From positions 1 through 52,551 of the forward strand of contig JAFZZT010000038.1 of NCBI GenBank assembly GCA_017615595.1: a stretch of DNA of 52,551 nucleotides, in the 5' to 3' direction. The notes beneath the pieces are model-generated. The model was not told where the DNA came from. It saw only the letters and a list, made by a program, of their open reading frames with translations, and ran no database searches. Shown piece after piece: positions 35,872 through 43,661 of the stretch (within the stretch, counting starts at the first letter, position 1; each line of letters starts with the position of its first letter). The DNA is from Bacteroidales bacterium. Lineage in GTDB: Bacteria > Bacteroidota > Bacteroidia > Bacteroidales > WCHB1-69. The translations under genes were made by a program, and so were the position numbers.

Positions 35872-37344
35872 ATGAAACAGAAGGATTTTGTCTTGAATCT
35901 CTGCATCCTTTTATTTCTCAATCTGTTAGTAAAACCCTTCTGGATTCTAGGGATAGATGTCGGGGTGCAAAATCAGGTTGGAGCGGCTGAATATGGCCTC
36001 TATTTCGCCGTATTCAACTTCTCTTACATGTTCTATATGCTGTTGGATATGGGCATCTGCAATTTCAACAATCGCAATATCGCCCAAAACAACCAGCTGC
36101 TGGACAAGCACTTGTCGTCTATCTTGGTGCTGAGATTCCTCCTCTGCGTAGTCTATTTTGCAGTCATCTATGCGGTGGCGTTGATCATTGGATATAGGGG
36201 CGTTCAGCTGAAACTCCTTTTCTGGGTCGGCTTCAACCAATTCCTGAATGCTACCATGCTCTACCTGCGCTCCAATGTGTCTGCCTTGATGATGTTCAAG
36301 ACTGATAGCTTCCTCTCCGTGCTGGATCGTCTGCTGGCGATACTCTTCTGTGGAATGTTGCTCTGGGGCCATGTGACCGCCGCGCCCTTTAAGATCGAGT
36401 GGTTTGTCTATAGCCAGACGGCCGCCTACCTGATTGCCATTGCCGTGGCGCTGGCTATCGTGCTCTGGAAGTCCAAGCTGCGCAAGCTGACGTGGGATAA
36501 AACCTTCTTCCTGCTCATCTTGAAGAAAAGTCTTCCCTTTGCCTTGCTGACGTTCCTGATGGCTATCTACAATCGTATCGATCCTGTGATGATCGAACGT
36601 ATTCTTCCGGGGGATATCTCCTCCACACAGGCGGGTATTTATGCTTCCGCCTTCAGACTGCTCGATGCTTTGGTGATGATCGCATACCTTTTCTCTGTCA
36701 TCCTGCTTCCTCTTTTTTCAAAGATGCTGAAGGAGAAAGAGAATGTGATTCACATTGTGCGAACCGCCTTTTCATTGCTCTATCTGTATGCGGTGACGAT
36801 GGTGGTGGCGCTGGTGGTCTATCGTGAGCCGGTTATGCAGGTCCTCTATACAGACCATGTGTCTGAAAGTGTGCAGGTCTTCTCCGTGTTGATTTGTGGC
36901 TTGATACCCATCTCGTTCACCTATGTCTTTGGCACCTTGCTCACGGCTAACGGCAGTCTCCGGAAACTGAATATCACGGCAGTGGTTGGTATTCTGATTA
37001 ATATCCTGTTGAATCTGATTCTGATCCCGCATTGGCATGCTCGTGGCGCCGCCATAACAAGCCTGTGCACACAGTCGGTGGTCTCTCTGCTCCAATGGAT
37101 TATCGCGATGCGTGAGCTGAAGGTTCCCTTCAAGTCGCTTCCGTGGGTCTCCATACTGCTCTTTACGGCTCTGCTGGTGCCCATGACGATACTCTCTGTC
37201 CGCTGGCTCGACTTCAGCCATGTTTGTCCGTCAAGGCCTGGGGTTGGTCTGCTGCTCACGCTGTTTGTGGTGTCGGCTGGCTCACTCGCCATAGGCGTCG
37301 CCACGCGCTTGGTCCGGGTTTCCGAAGCAAAACATCTAATTTGA
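35872..37344 (+). CDS. Polysaccharide flippase-like membrane protein (MOP superfamily)
   Basis: 490 residues with about 12-14 hydrophobic helices. The N-terminal 'VKPFWILGIDVGVQNQVGAA' and 'YGLYFAVFNFSYMFYMLLDM' segments match the pattern of Wzx-like lipid-linked oligosaccharide flippases ('.k......r.lG...yG.y........l....d.G'). There are no polysaccharide cluster genes beside it, so the substrate is unknown; lipid-linked glycan or an envelope lipid is most likely. It begins 21 bases after leuS. Confidence 0.8.
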   Translation: MKQKDFVLNLCILLFLNLLVKPFWILGIDVGVQNQVGAAEYGLYFAVFNFSYMFYMLLDMGICNFNNRNIAQNNQLLDKHLSSILVLRFLLCVVYFAVIYAVALIIGYRGVQLKLLFWVGFNQFLNATMLYLRSNVSALMMFKTDSFLSVLDRLLAILFCGMLLWGHVTAAPFKIEWFVYSQTAAYLIAIAVALAIVLWKSKLRKLTWDKTFFLLILKKSLPFALLTFLMAIYNRIDPVMIERILPGDISSTQAGIYASAFRLLDALVMIAYLFSVILLPLFSKMLKEKENVIHIVRTAFSLLYLYAVTMVVALVVYREPVMQVLYTDHVSESVQVFSVLICGLIPISFTYVFGTLLTANGSLRKLNITAVVGILINILLNLILIPHWHARGAAITSLCTQSVVSLLQWIIAMRELKVPFKSLPWVSILLFTALLVPMTILSVRWLDFSHVCPSRPGVGLLLTLFVVSAGSLAIGVATRLVRVSEAKHLI

Positions 37345-37403
37345 TTCTGGTAAGGCAAAATTAATTTTTTTTTCGGAATAGTCTTACAATCAAACAAATC
37401 TTT

Positions 37404-37411
37404 TATCTTTG
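37404..37411 (+). promoter_or_regulatory. Promoter -7 box of the T9SS esterase gene
   Basis: Plus strand reads TATCTTTGC, 80 bases before the chosen ATG at 37492. A run of nine T residues just upstream (about 37365-37373) may help end flippase transcription. Confidence 0.55.
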
Positions 37412-37491
37412 CGCTTTCATAACAATGCTATGAACCACTGAAAAAAGACATGCGATCTTCTGAAAGTGGTGTCACAATTTTTGAAATCTAT

Positions 37492-38583
37492 ATGATGAAA
37501 AGATATTTTACCCTGTTCGCAATGGTGCTGCTCTTTGCCGGCACGCTTTCCGCCCAAATCCAGACATTCTCCTGGCAGAATGTTGATCGTAAATACCTGA
37601 TTAAGATGCCAGACCATCATGACGGTACTCCGGCGGTGGTGTTTTTCCTGCATGGACTGGGCGATAATATCACGCGCCTTGACAATGAGTTTCACTTTGC
37701 GCAGATCGCCAATGAGTATGGCTGGGCCATGGTGCTCCCCGAAGCACGCGATCTTGGCATGGGTAACATGTGGAATGCCGCTCTGCTCAGCAGCAATGTG
37801 GATGATTCGGGCTTCCTGATGGCCCTGCTCGACAGCCTTACCCTCCAATATCAGTTGGATCCCGACAGCGTCTTCTTCATGGGTTTCTCGATGGGCGGTT
37901 TCATGTCGCACCGTATGGCCATCGAGCACGGCGACCGCATCATGGCCTGTGCTCCTGTCAGTGGCCTCATCACGGATGCCATGTCCCTGCAGACCCCGGT
38001 GGCCCCCGTGCGTATGCTGCACATTCACGGCACCAACGACAATGTGGTGGGGTATGATGGCTATTCACCCACCTTTTCGTCAGATCTTGGTCTCAGTGTG
38101 GAGGAGATCCTCCAATACTGGCAAACGGCCAACGGGTGCACGGGCGAACCTGTGGTGGACACGCTGCCCGACCTCCAAAACGATGGCCTCCGGTTCGTCC
38201 GGTTCATCTATCCTGGTGGCACCGAACTGCAGCATCTGAAGGTGATTGGCGGCACGCATACATGGTACCATAGCGCCAATCAGTATGACGTGGGCTTTTT
38301 GTCGTACATCCACGATTTCTTCGTCGGGACGGGTGGCGGCACAGGGGTCGAAAACCATCGTGCAGACAAGCTTCGTGTGTGGCCTAACCCCAGCGCCGGC
38401 CTTGTCCAAATAGAGGTGAAGAGATCCACGCCAGTGGAAATCGTCGATATGCAGGGACGGGTGGTGGAGCGGCTCCAAGTAACACCAGGAACCGCGAAAC
38501 TCGACCTCCGTCATTTGCCGCAGGGTATATACCTGTTGACCGTTGAGGGCGAAGAGGTCACCAAGCTGGTGTTGCAACACTAA
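37492..38583 (+). CDS. Secreted alpha/beta-hydrolase esterase (PHB depolymerase/LpqC-like) with T9SS domain
   Basis: 363 residues from the first of two adjacent ATG codons at 37492; a start at 37450 would put 14 polar residues before the signal peptide. Signal peptide 1-22 ends 'TLSAQ'. Hydrolase motifs are 'VVFFLHGLGDN' (oxyanion), nucleophile Ser in 'GFSMGGFMSH', Asp in 'HIHGTNDNVVGYDG' and His in 'GGTHTWYH'. This order matches the esterase/polyhydroxybutyrate depolymerase group that includes feruloyl and acetyl esterases. From about residue 285 ('RVWPNPSAGLVQIEV' to 'GIYLLTVEG') is a type A T9SS C-terminal domain. It is likely a surface or secreted polysaccharide-ester hydrolase; the substrate is not determined. 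Confidence 0.85.
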   Translation: MMKRYFTLFAMVLLFAGTLSAQIQTFSWQNVDRKYLIKMPDHHDGTPAVVFFLHGLGDNITRLDNEFHFAQIANEYGWAMVLPEARDLGMGNMWNAALLSSNVDDSGFLMALLDSLTLQYQLDPDSVFFMGFSMGGFMSHRMAIEHGDRIMACAPVSGLITDAMSLQTPVAPVRMLHIHGTNDNVVGYDGYSPTFSSDLGLSVEEILQYWQTANGCTGEPVVDTLPDLQNDGLRFVRFIYPGGTELQHLKVIGGTHTWYHSANQYDVGFLSYIHDFFVGTGGGTGVENHRADKLRVWPNPSAGLVQIEVKRSTPVEIVDMQGRVVERLQVTPGTAKLDLRHLPQGIYLLTVEGEEVTKLVLQH

Positions 38584-38626
38584 TGGATTATTACACGAAG
38601 GATGTCCAATGAGCGACATAATTGAT

Positions 38627-38634
38627 TATCTTTG
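38627..38634 (+). promoter_or_regulatory. Promoter -7 box of the patatin gene
   Basis: Plus strand reads TATCTTTGC, 73 bases before the ATG at 38708. The leader holds a 5-bp hairpin (38655-38670) and a perfect 10-bp palindrome CTCTATAGAG (38671-38680). Confidence 0.6.
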
Positions 38635-38707
38635 CCGCTGTATTGAAATGCTGATGGTGGGGATGCACCACTCTATAGAGAGATATTAATCAATAAAACA
38701 CTACGAT

Positions 38708-39736
38708 ATGGCTTATCATTTTAAAAATCTGGTTTTTGAAGGTGGCGGTGTGAAAGGCATCGCATATGTGGGCGCTCTTGAGGTGCTCGATAAAGAAGGA
38801 ATCCTGAATAACATAGAACGCGTGGCAGGAACCTCCGCCGGCGCCATGATGGCCGTGATGGTCGCTTTGCGCTATACCGCAGAAGAGGTGAGACAGGTCC
38901 TCTGGAATCTGGATTTCAAAGATTTCAAAGACAGCTCCAAAGGAATCATCCGTGACACCAATCGTCTGCTGAAAGAGTTCGGCTGGTATAAGGGCGCTTT
39001 TTTCCGTAAGACGATAGCAGACCTGATTCAAAGGAAAACCGGTGACGGCGAGATGACTTTTGAGCAGTTGGAGCAGACGGGCAAATACCGCAAGCTCTAT
39101 CTCGTGGGCGCGGATCTCACCACCGGACTCTCCAAGATTTTCAGCGCCAGCAGCAGTGAGACCAAGAAGGTGAAGGTGGCCGATGCCGCCCGCATCTCCA
39201 TGTCCATTCCGATCTTCTTCGCAGCCGTGCGGAATAAGGACAACAATCATATCTTCGTCGATGGCGGTTTGCTGGACAACTATACGGTCAAGACCTTCGA
39301 CCGGCAGACCTATCTGGCGGATAGAAACAATGCCAGACGCACCGATTATTACGAGAAGATCAACCAGCAACTCAGGATGGAAAGAAGTATCACCACCAAC
39401 GAGTATGTGTACAATAAGGAGACCTTGGGCTTCCGTCTGGATACTAAAGAGCAGATAGACATGTTCTTGGGACAAGCCTCCGCGCCGTGCAAGAAGATTG
39501 ACACCTTCTTTGACTATACCAAGGCATTGCTGACCACGCTCATCGATTTTCAGGCCAACGACCATCTGCACAGCGATGACTGGCAGCGCACGGTCTATAT
39601 CGATTCACTGGGTGTCAGCGCTATCGACTTCGGCTTGGACGATGACAAGAAACGGGAATTGGTCAAGTCGGGCAAGGCCTATACCCAAGCCTACCTGAAT
39701 TGGTACAACAACGATGAGGAGAAGGCCAACAAGTAA
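38708..39736 (+). CDS. Patatin-like phospholipase
   Basis: 342 residues, no signal peptide, cytoplasmic. The Ser-Asp dyad of patatin lipases is visible: the oxyanion block 'FEGGGVKGIAYVGAL' (10-24), the nucleophile Ser43 in GTSAG, and Asp185 in 'FVDGGLLDNY'. Patatins release fatty acids from phospholipids. Some serve as effectors in anti-phage signalling (CapV in CBASS), others in lipid turnover, and this sequence alone does not decide. It has its own promoter and is followed after 32 bases by the HEPN-like/CBS gene, presumably in one transcript. Confidence 0.88.
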   Translation: MAYHFKNLVFEGGGVKGIAYVGALEVLDKEGILNNIERVAGTSAGAMMAVMVALRYTAEEVRQVLWNLDFKDFKDSSKGIIRDTNRLLKEFGWYKGAFFRKTIADLIQRKTGDGEMTFEQLEQTGKYRKLYLVGADLTTGLSKIFSASSSETKKVKVADAARISMSIPIFFAAVRNKDNNHIFVDGGLLDNYTVKTFDRQTYLADRNNARRTDYYEKINQQLRMERSITTNEYVYNKETLGFRLDTKEQIDMFLGQASAPCKKIDTFFDYTKALLTTLIDFQANDHLHSDDWQRTVYIDSLGVSAIDFGLDDDKKRELVKSGKAYTQAYLNWYNNDEEKANK

Positions 39737-39768
39737 GGTCTTCTGTTAAAGTGTAATGAGACGGTAGA

Positions 39769-40458
39769 ATGATGGAAAACAGAGCCTATCAGTTTTTAGA
39801 GCGCTATCGCGAGATTGAAGAGTGGGTGTCCGACAACCTGAATATCCAGGATATGAAGGAGTTGGAGCAGCTCTCGCGTTACCATAGCATCCGGAGCAAC
39901 CTCGCTTTTTGCCGCACCCTGCGCAATCTGCTCTCTCATCGCGACTGGTCGAAGGGAGGGCAGGATCTGGTGGTGGTGACCGATGCCGCCTTGAAGCAGG
40001 TCAACACCTTGTACTATTCCCTGAACCCGCAGACCTTGATGCGGCTGGCGATTCCCAAGAGTCGTATCTTCGCCCCTGCCTGGCGCGATTCGGTCTTCTC
40101 GGCCATGAAGGTGATGGTCCACAACGACTATTCATACGTGCCGATCATGGACGGTGCCGCGGTGGAGGGTGTCTTCAGCGCCAAGGTCGTGGTGTGCTAT
40201 CTGTCGGAACAGCCGGAGAATGCTATCACGGAGCAGCTGACGTTTCAGGATATAAAGTCCTATGTGCTAGGCCAACAGGCCCAGTGGCGCAAGTTCGACT
40301 TTATCAGTTCTGATGCCACGCTGGAAGATGCTTCGCGCAAGTTCCAGGCCTCCAGAGACCGTCTCCATCGGCCCGATGTGCTCTTCATCACCGACAACGG
40401 ACGGCAGGACGGCAAGCTGTTGGCGATGATCACGCCGGGCGATATCGTGGGGTTGTAG
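39769..40458 (+). CDS. HEPN-like domain fused to CBS-like modules
   Basis: 229 residues, soluble. Residues 1-80 are predicted helical and carry RNLLSH (52-57), which fits the RNxxxH catalytic motif of HEPN ribonucleases. Residues about 90-229 look like a degenerate CBS pair: 'SRIFAPAWRDSVFSAMKVMV' with 'YSYVPIMDGAAVEGVFSAKV', then 'FDFISSDATLEDASRKF' with 'DVLFITDNGRQDGKLLAMIT' leading into 'PGDIVGL'. CBS pairs bind adenine nucleotides. It lies 32 bases after the patatin gene. A nucleotide-sensing regulator or RNase is a reasonable hypothesis; the HEPN part rests on one short motif and helical content. Confidence 0.55.
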   Translation: MMENRAYQFLERYREIEEWVSDNLNIQDMKELEQLSRYHSIRSNLAFCRTLRNLLSHRDWSKGGQDLVVVTDAALKQVNTLYYSLNPQTLMRLAIPKSRIFAPAWRDSVFSAMKVMVHNDYSYVPIMDGAAVEGVFSAKVVVCYLSEQPENAITEQLTFQDIKSYVLGQQAQWRKFDFISSDATLEDASRKFQASRDRLHRPDVLFITDNGRQDGKLLAMITPGDIVGL

Positions 40459-40493
40459 ATTGCCCTTTTTACTTCTTCCCGTCGCCGCTGACC

Positions 40494-40892
40494 TTGCTGC
40501 TTTGCCATTGTGTAGGATATTCATATTTTTTACATACAAATGCACAGATTATTTTTTTTGTTATCATTCCTGTAATGCTAGTTTCTTGTCATAAGGAGGC
40601 GGATTATACCATTCAGATTGGTGAAACCTGTTCATTATGCTTGTTTGAAGATCCTTCAACAGATTATGTCTGGGAGTGGGAAAACCAAGACCAAAGTGAT
40701 GTTGTAATGATGTATAGGGATAGGATTGAGGCCCATTTGCCTCCTGATACGAACGGTTTGACCTATCTTTGTACCAATTTTAATTTTAAAGGTCTGAGAA
40801 AAGGACAAGCACTGGTGAAATTAGCATATGCAAAAGAAGCACCCAAAGAATTGCAACGGAGATTGTTTTTTACCATTCGTGTAGAAAAGTGA
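40494..40892 (+). CDS. Small lipoprotein, signal peptide out of frame with its ATG across a T8 tract
   Basis: The mature part begins at the lipobox 'LVSC' and runs about 98 residues ('HKEADYTIQIGETCSL', 'WEWENQDQSDVV'). In the same frame the only early start is TTG at 40494, giving a 32-residue leader without the usual basic N-terminus. The ATG at 40540 followed by a run of eight T (40552-40559) would, with nine T, encode 'MHRLFFFVIIPVMLVSC', an ordinary lipoprotein signal. As sequenced that frame stops after 11 codons. The gene may be phase variable, recently inactivated, started at TTG, or affected by a sequencing error. It is a paralog of the next gene. Confidence 0.6.
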   Translation: MLLCHCVGYSYFLHTNAQIIFFVIIPVMLVSCHKEADYTIQIGETCSLCLFEDPSTDYVWEWENQDQSDVVMMYRDRIEAHLPPDTNGLTYLCTNFNFKGLRKGQALVKLAYAKEAPKELQRRLFFTIRVEK

Positions 40893-40946
40893 TAAAGAAA
40901 ATATTCTCTATTGTGTGGCATGAAATCAGATAGTTTAAACAATTAC

Positions 40947-41312
40947 ATGAAAAAAATCATATTTGCACTGTGCTTTATCAATATGTTTGCCTTGCTTACC
41001 TCTTGTCATAAGGAGGCGGATTATTCGTTAGGAGTAGGTGAGTCCTTTACTTTGAGATTGTACAGTCTCCCTCCAGGATTTTGGGAGTGGGAAAATCAGA
41101 GCCAGACGGATGTAGTCAGTATGCATATTGTCAATGAGGATGAATATTGTTCTGACGATACGGTTCAAGCTATCGATTATTTTAATTATCCGATTGGATT
41201 CGGAGCCTTTACTATATTTGCGTTCACGGGAGAGAAAAAAGGGTATGCAGTGGTGCGAATGGTTAATGAGCAAAACCAATCAAGGGTTAACTTTACGGTC
41301 CAGGTGGAGTAG
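40947..41312 (+). CDS. Small lipoprotein, tandem paralog of the preceding gene
   Basis: 121 residues from the ATG at 40947 ('MKKIIFALC'); an earlier start at 40911 would add 12 polar residues before the signal peptide. Lipobox is 'LLTSC'. The mature protein shares 'SCHKEADY', a 'GE' turn and 'WEWENQ.Q.DVV.M' with its upstream neighbour. A 24-base stretch is identical in both (40584-40607 and 41001-41024), so they arose by duplication. The region is visibly richer in A/T than its surroundings. No known family recognised; it should be anchored to a membrane by its lipid. Confidence 0.7.
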   Translation: MKKIIFALCFINMFALLTSCHKEADYSLGVGESFTLRLYSLPPGFWEWENQSQTDVVSMHIVNEDEYCSDDTVQAIDYFNYPIGFGAFTIFAFTGEKKGYAVVRMVNEQNQSRVNFTVQVE

Positions 41313-41345
41313 GGCGCTCTTGTTGAAAGGCCAAAACTTTCTCGC

Positions 41346-42512
41346 CTAAAATGATTGTACCAGCTTCGTGCTATGCTTTATATGATACAGAAATTCCGGG
41401 TACGATTTGTCCAAGCATTCTGTGTCGTCCAAGTTGTCAGGGCCGACTGCCAGCAGGAAGGCCATGGCCAGCCGGTGGTCGTGCCATGTTCTGAAACAGC
41501 AGCCCGCCATCCGTTCCCGGCTGTCGGGGCGGCCCGCCACCCGGAAATGGTCTTCTCCTACCTCTATGTCGGCAAATTCGCAAAGCTGTTCCGCCAGATG
41601 CTGGATACGGTCCGACTCTTTGTATTGCAGGTTGCGGGTGTGCCGGAAGGTGATGTCAGCGGGCAGCAAAGCGGCCAGGACGGCCATCACCGGCACCGTG
41701 TCGGGATGGTCAGCCACATCGAAGGTCACCGCGGCAGAAGGTAACTCAGTCTTAGGGGTGATGGTCACCCAGGGCTCTGTTGCTTGGCTCTCCATACCCA
41801 GCTGCTCGAACCATCGCGCTATGATGGAGTCGCCTTGCGGGGAAGGCAGGGAGAGACCCATGAGCTCCATTGTTTTGCGATGAAGTAGGGCGTGGGCGTA
41901 CCAGAAAACGGCGGCACTCCAGTCGCCGTAAAGCCCAATCTTCTTTTTTCTGTATGGCATCCCGAAAATCCTGACTTGGCCGCGGGTGAACTGCTGCGTA
42001 AGGTCGATATAGCTGGAAGAACGGACCTCCTTGGGGGTGATGCGCATGGTGCGCAGCTTCAGCAGCGGCGCCGCCAGCAACAGCGCAGAGGCGTATTGGC
42101 TGGTGCGGGAGCAGTCGATGGTGACCGTCCTGATGCGCAGCTTCTTCCCGTGGATGTGCAGTCCGTCAGGTTGTCGCGAGATGTCTGCCCCGGCATTTAC
42201 CAACGTGTCAACCAGCTCTTCGATGGGCCGTTGCAGCAGTCGCGGGGTGCCGGTGAGCAGCCACTCCCCAGGCGTGCCTGCCAAGATGGGCAGCAGAAAA
42301 CGGTAGGCCGACCCGCAGTCCTGCACGTCCACCACGATTTGCTCTTTTGACTTGACATGCTTGCGGATCGTTCTCAACGCCTGTGCGGTGACCAATATGT
42401 CCGTGCATGAGTCCGGCCATACGCGGTGGACGATTCCCGTATGGACATAGTCTCTGATCAACTCTCTGATCACTATGCTCTTGGACACTGGCACGGAGAT
42501 GTTAAAAATCAT
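41346..42512 (-). CDS. aroA: 3-phosphoshikimate 1-carboxyvinyltransferase (EPSP synthase)
   Basis: 388 residues; shorter than the usual 410-430. It joins phosphoenolpyruvate to shikimate-3-phosphate in the aromatic amino acid pathway. Conserved blocks are 'VPVSKSIVIRELI' (catalytic Lys near residue 10), 'DCGSAYRFLLPILAGTPGEW', 'TSQYASALLLAAPLL', 'DHPDTVPVMAVLAALL', 'YKESDRIQHLAEQL' and 'WHDHRLAMAFLLAVG'. All key Lys, Arg and Asp positions appear kept, although several blocks diverge from the consensus, for instance DCGSAYR for NsGTamR. Its ATG is only 5 bases from the -7 box, suggesting a leaderless mRNA. Confidence 0.92.
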   Translation of the reverse strand: MIFNISVPVSKSIVIRELIRDYVHTGIVHRVWPDSCTDILVTAQALRTIRKHVKSKEQIVVDVQDCGSAYRFLLPILAGTPGEWLLTGTPRLLQRPIEELVDTLVNAGADISRQPDGLHIHGKKLRIRTVTIDCSRTSQYASALLLAAPLLKLRTMRITPKEVRSSSYIDLTQQFTRGQVRIFGMPYRKKKIGLYGDWSAAVFWYAHALLHRKTMELMGLSLPSPQGDSIIARWFEQLGMESQATEPWVTITPKTELPSAAVTFDVADHPDTVPVMAVLAALLPADITFRHTRNLQYKESDRIQHLAEQLCEFADIEVGEDHFRVAGRPDSRERMAGCCFRTWHDHRLAMAFLLAVGPDNLDDTECLDKSYPEFLYHIKHSTKLVQSF

Positions 42513-42516
42513 AGCC

Positions 42517-42545
42517 GCAAAGATAGCATTTTTTACTATCTTTGC
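42517..42545. promoter_or_regulatory. Back-to-back divergent promoter of aroA and the rhomboid gene (10-bp inverted repeat)
   Basis: Arms GCAAAGATAG (42517-42526) and CTATCTTTGC (42536-42545) are perfect inverted repeats around a 9-base spacer. They hold the aroA -7 box (42518-42525, minus strand) and the rhomboid -7 box (42537-42544, plus strand), only 11 bases apart. Confidence 0.65.
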
Positions 42546-42617
42546 AGCCTCTGAAATAAAAATGGTTTCTTAACGTAATGCCATGTTTATCAGAATATTA
42601 ACTTGATACTTTCGCTT

Positions 42618-43661
42618 ATGCAACAAGGCCAGATACGAATGGGCGGTTTTAACATACTGCCGACAGGGGTGAAGAACCTGCTTATAATCAATGTGCTGCT
42701 GTTCCTGGCGACGGTTGTCTTCCAGCGTACCGGGCTGGTGGATTTGGATCGTTGGCTGGGGATGCACTATTTCTCTTCCCAGCTGTTCCAGCCGTGGCAG
42801 CCCATCACCTACATGTTCATGCACGCCAACTTCGGCCATCTCTTCTTCAACATGTTTGCTCTCTGGATGTTCGGCGCCGCCGTGGAGAATGCATGGGGCA
42901 CCAAACGGTTCCTGCTCTACTATTTCATCACCGGCATGAGCGCGGGCATGATGCACTATCTGGTCATCTTCTTCCAGATTCATCCTACCATTGCCCTCAT
43001 GGATCAGTTCCTGGCCGATCCCTCCCTTGATAGTTTCCGGGTGTTGGCAACCCAAGCCAATGGCAAATACCTGAGTGCCGAGGCATTGCAGCAGACCCTG
43101 GCTTATCTGGAGCACTCGCCCAGTGCGCTGCAAGACGTGATCAACAATGTCGTCAGCAGCAAGGAGGCCATCCTGAACCAGTTTAACTTGGTGGGCGCCT
43201 CCGGGGCTGTCTTCGCCCTGCTGCTCGCCTTCGGTATGCTCTTCCCGAATGCCGAGATATACATCTATTTCCTGTTCCCCATCAAAGCCAAATGGTTCGT
43301 GGTCATCTATGGTGCGCTGGAGTTGATCTACGGTGTGGCCGGCACGGGAGACGGCGTGGCGTACTTCGCCCACCTCAGCGGTATGCTGGTGGGCCTCATC
43401 CTGATTCTGCTGTGGCGCAATGGCAACCGGAACTCTCGCGGGAACAACCCCTTCCGCACCTCTTGGATCAACAAAGCCAAGAAGAAGTTCTACGTCTCCC
43501 AGGAGAGTGGCCGCCCTATCAGCGATGAAGATTACAATGAACGCAAAACAGCCGACCGTCAACGGGTCGATGAGATCCTGGACAAGATCTCTGCCAACGG
43601 TTATGCTTCATTGACGGAAGAGGAGAAGGATTTTCTGTTTCATCAGTCTAATAAATCATGA
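42618..43661 (+). CDS. Rhomboid family intramembrane serine protease
   Basis: 347 residues from the ATG at 42618. Rhomboids cut transmembrane substrates inside the membrane. Visible landmarks are 'HANFGHLFFNMFALWMFG' (helix 2), the catalytic Ser in 'GASGAVFALLLAFG' and the catalytic His in 'AHLSGMLVGLILILL'. A loop of about 75 residues between helices, before the GASG motif, is longer than in E. coli GlpG. The cytoplasmic C-terminus (about 75 residues, 'RVDEILDKISANGYASLTEE') resembles the extra domain of Bacteroidota rhomboids. The stop overlaps the next start by ATGA. Confidence 0.93.
   Translation: MQQGQIRMGGFNILPTGVKNLLIINVLLFLATVVFQRTGLVDLDRWLGMHYFSSQLFQPWQPITYMFMHANFGHLFFNMFALWMFGAAVENAWGTKRFLLYYFITGMSAGMMHYLVIFFQIHPTIALMDQFLADPSLDSFRVLATQANGKYLSAEALQQTLAYLEHSPSALQDVINNVVSSKEAILNQFNLVGASGAVFALLLAFGMLFPNAEIYIYFLFPIKAKWFVVIYGALELIYGVAGTGDGVAYFAHLSGMLVGLILILLWRNGNRNSRGNNPFRTSWINKAKKKFYVSQESGRPISDEDYNERKTADRQRVDEILDKISANGYASLTEEEKDFLFHQSNKS

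Noticed and set aside
41313-41345. Terminator between the second small lipoprotein and aroA
   Set aside because: A GAAAG/CTTTC pairing with flanking GGCG/CGCC exists but is interrupted by unpaired bases and lacks a T-run on either strand.
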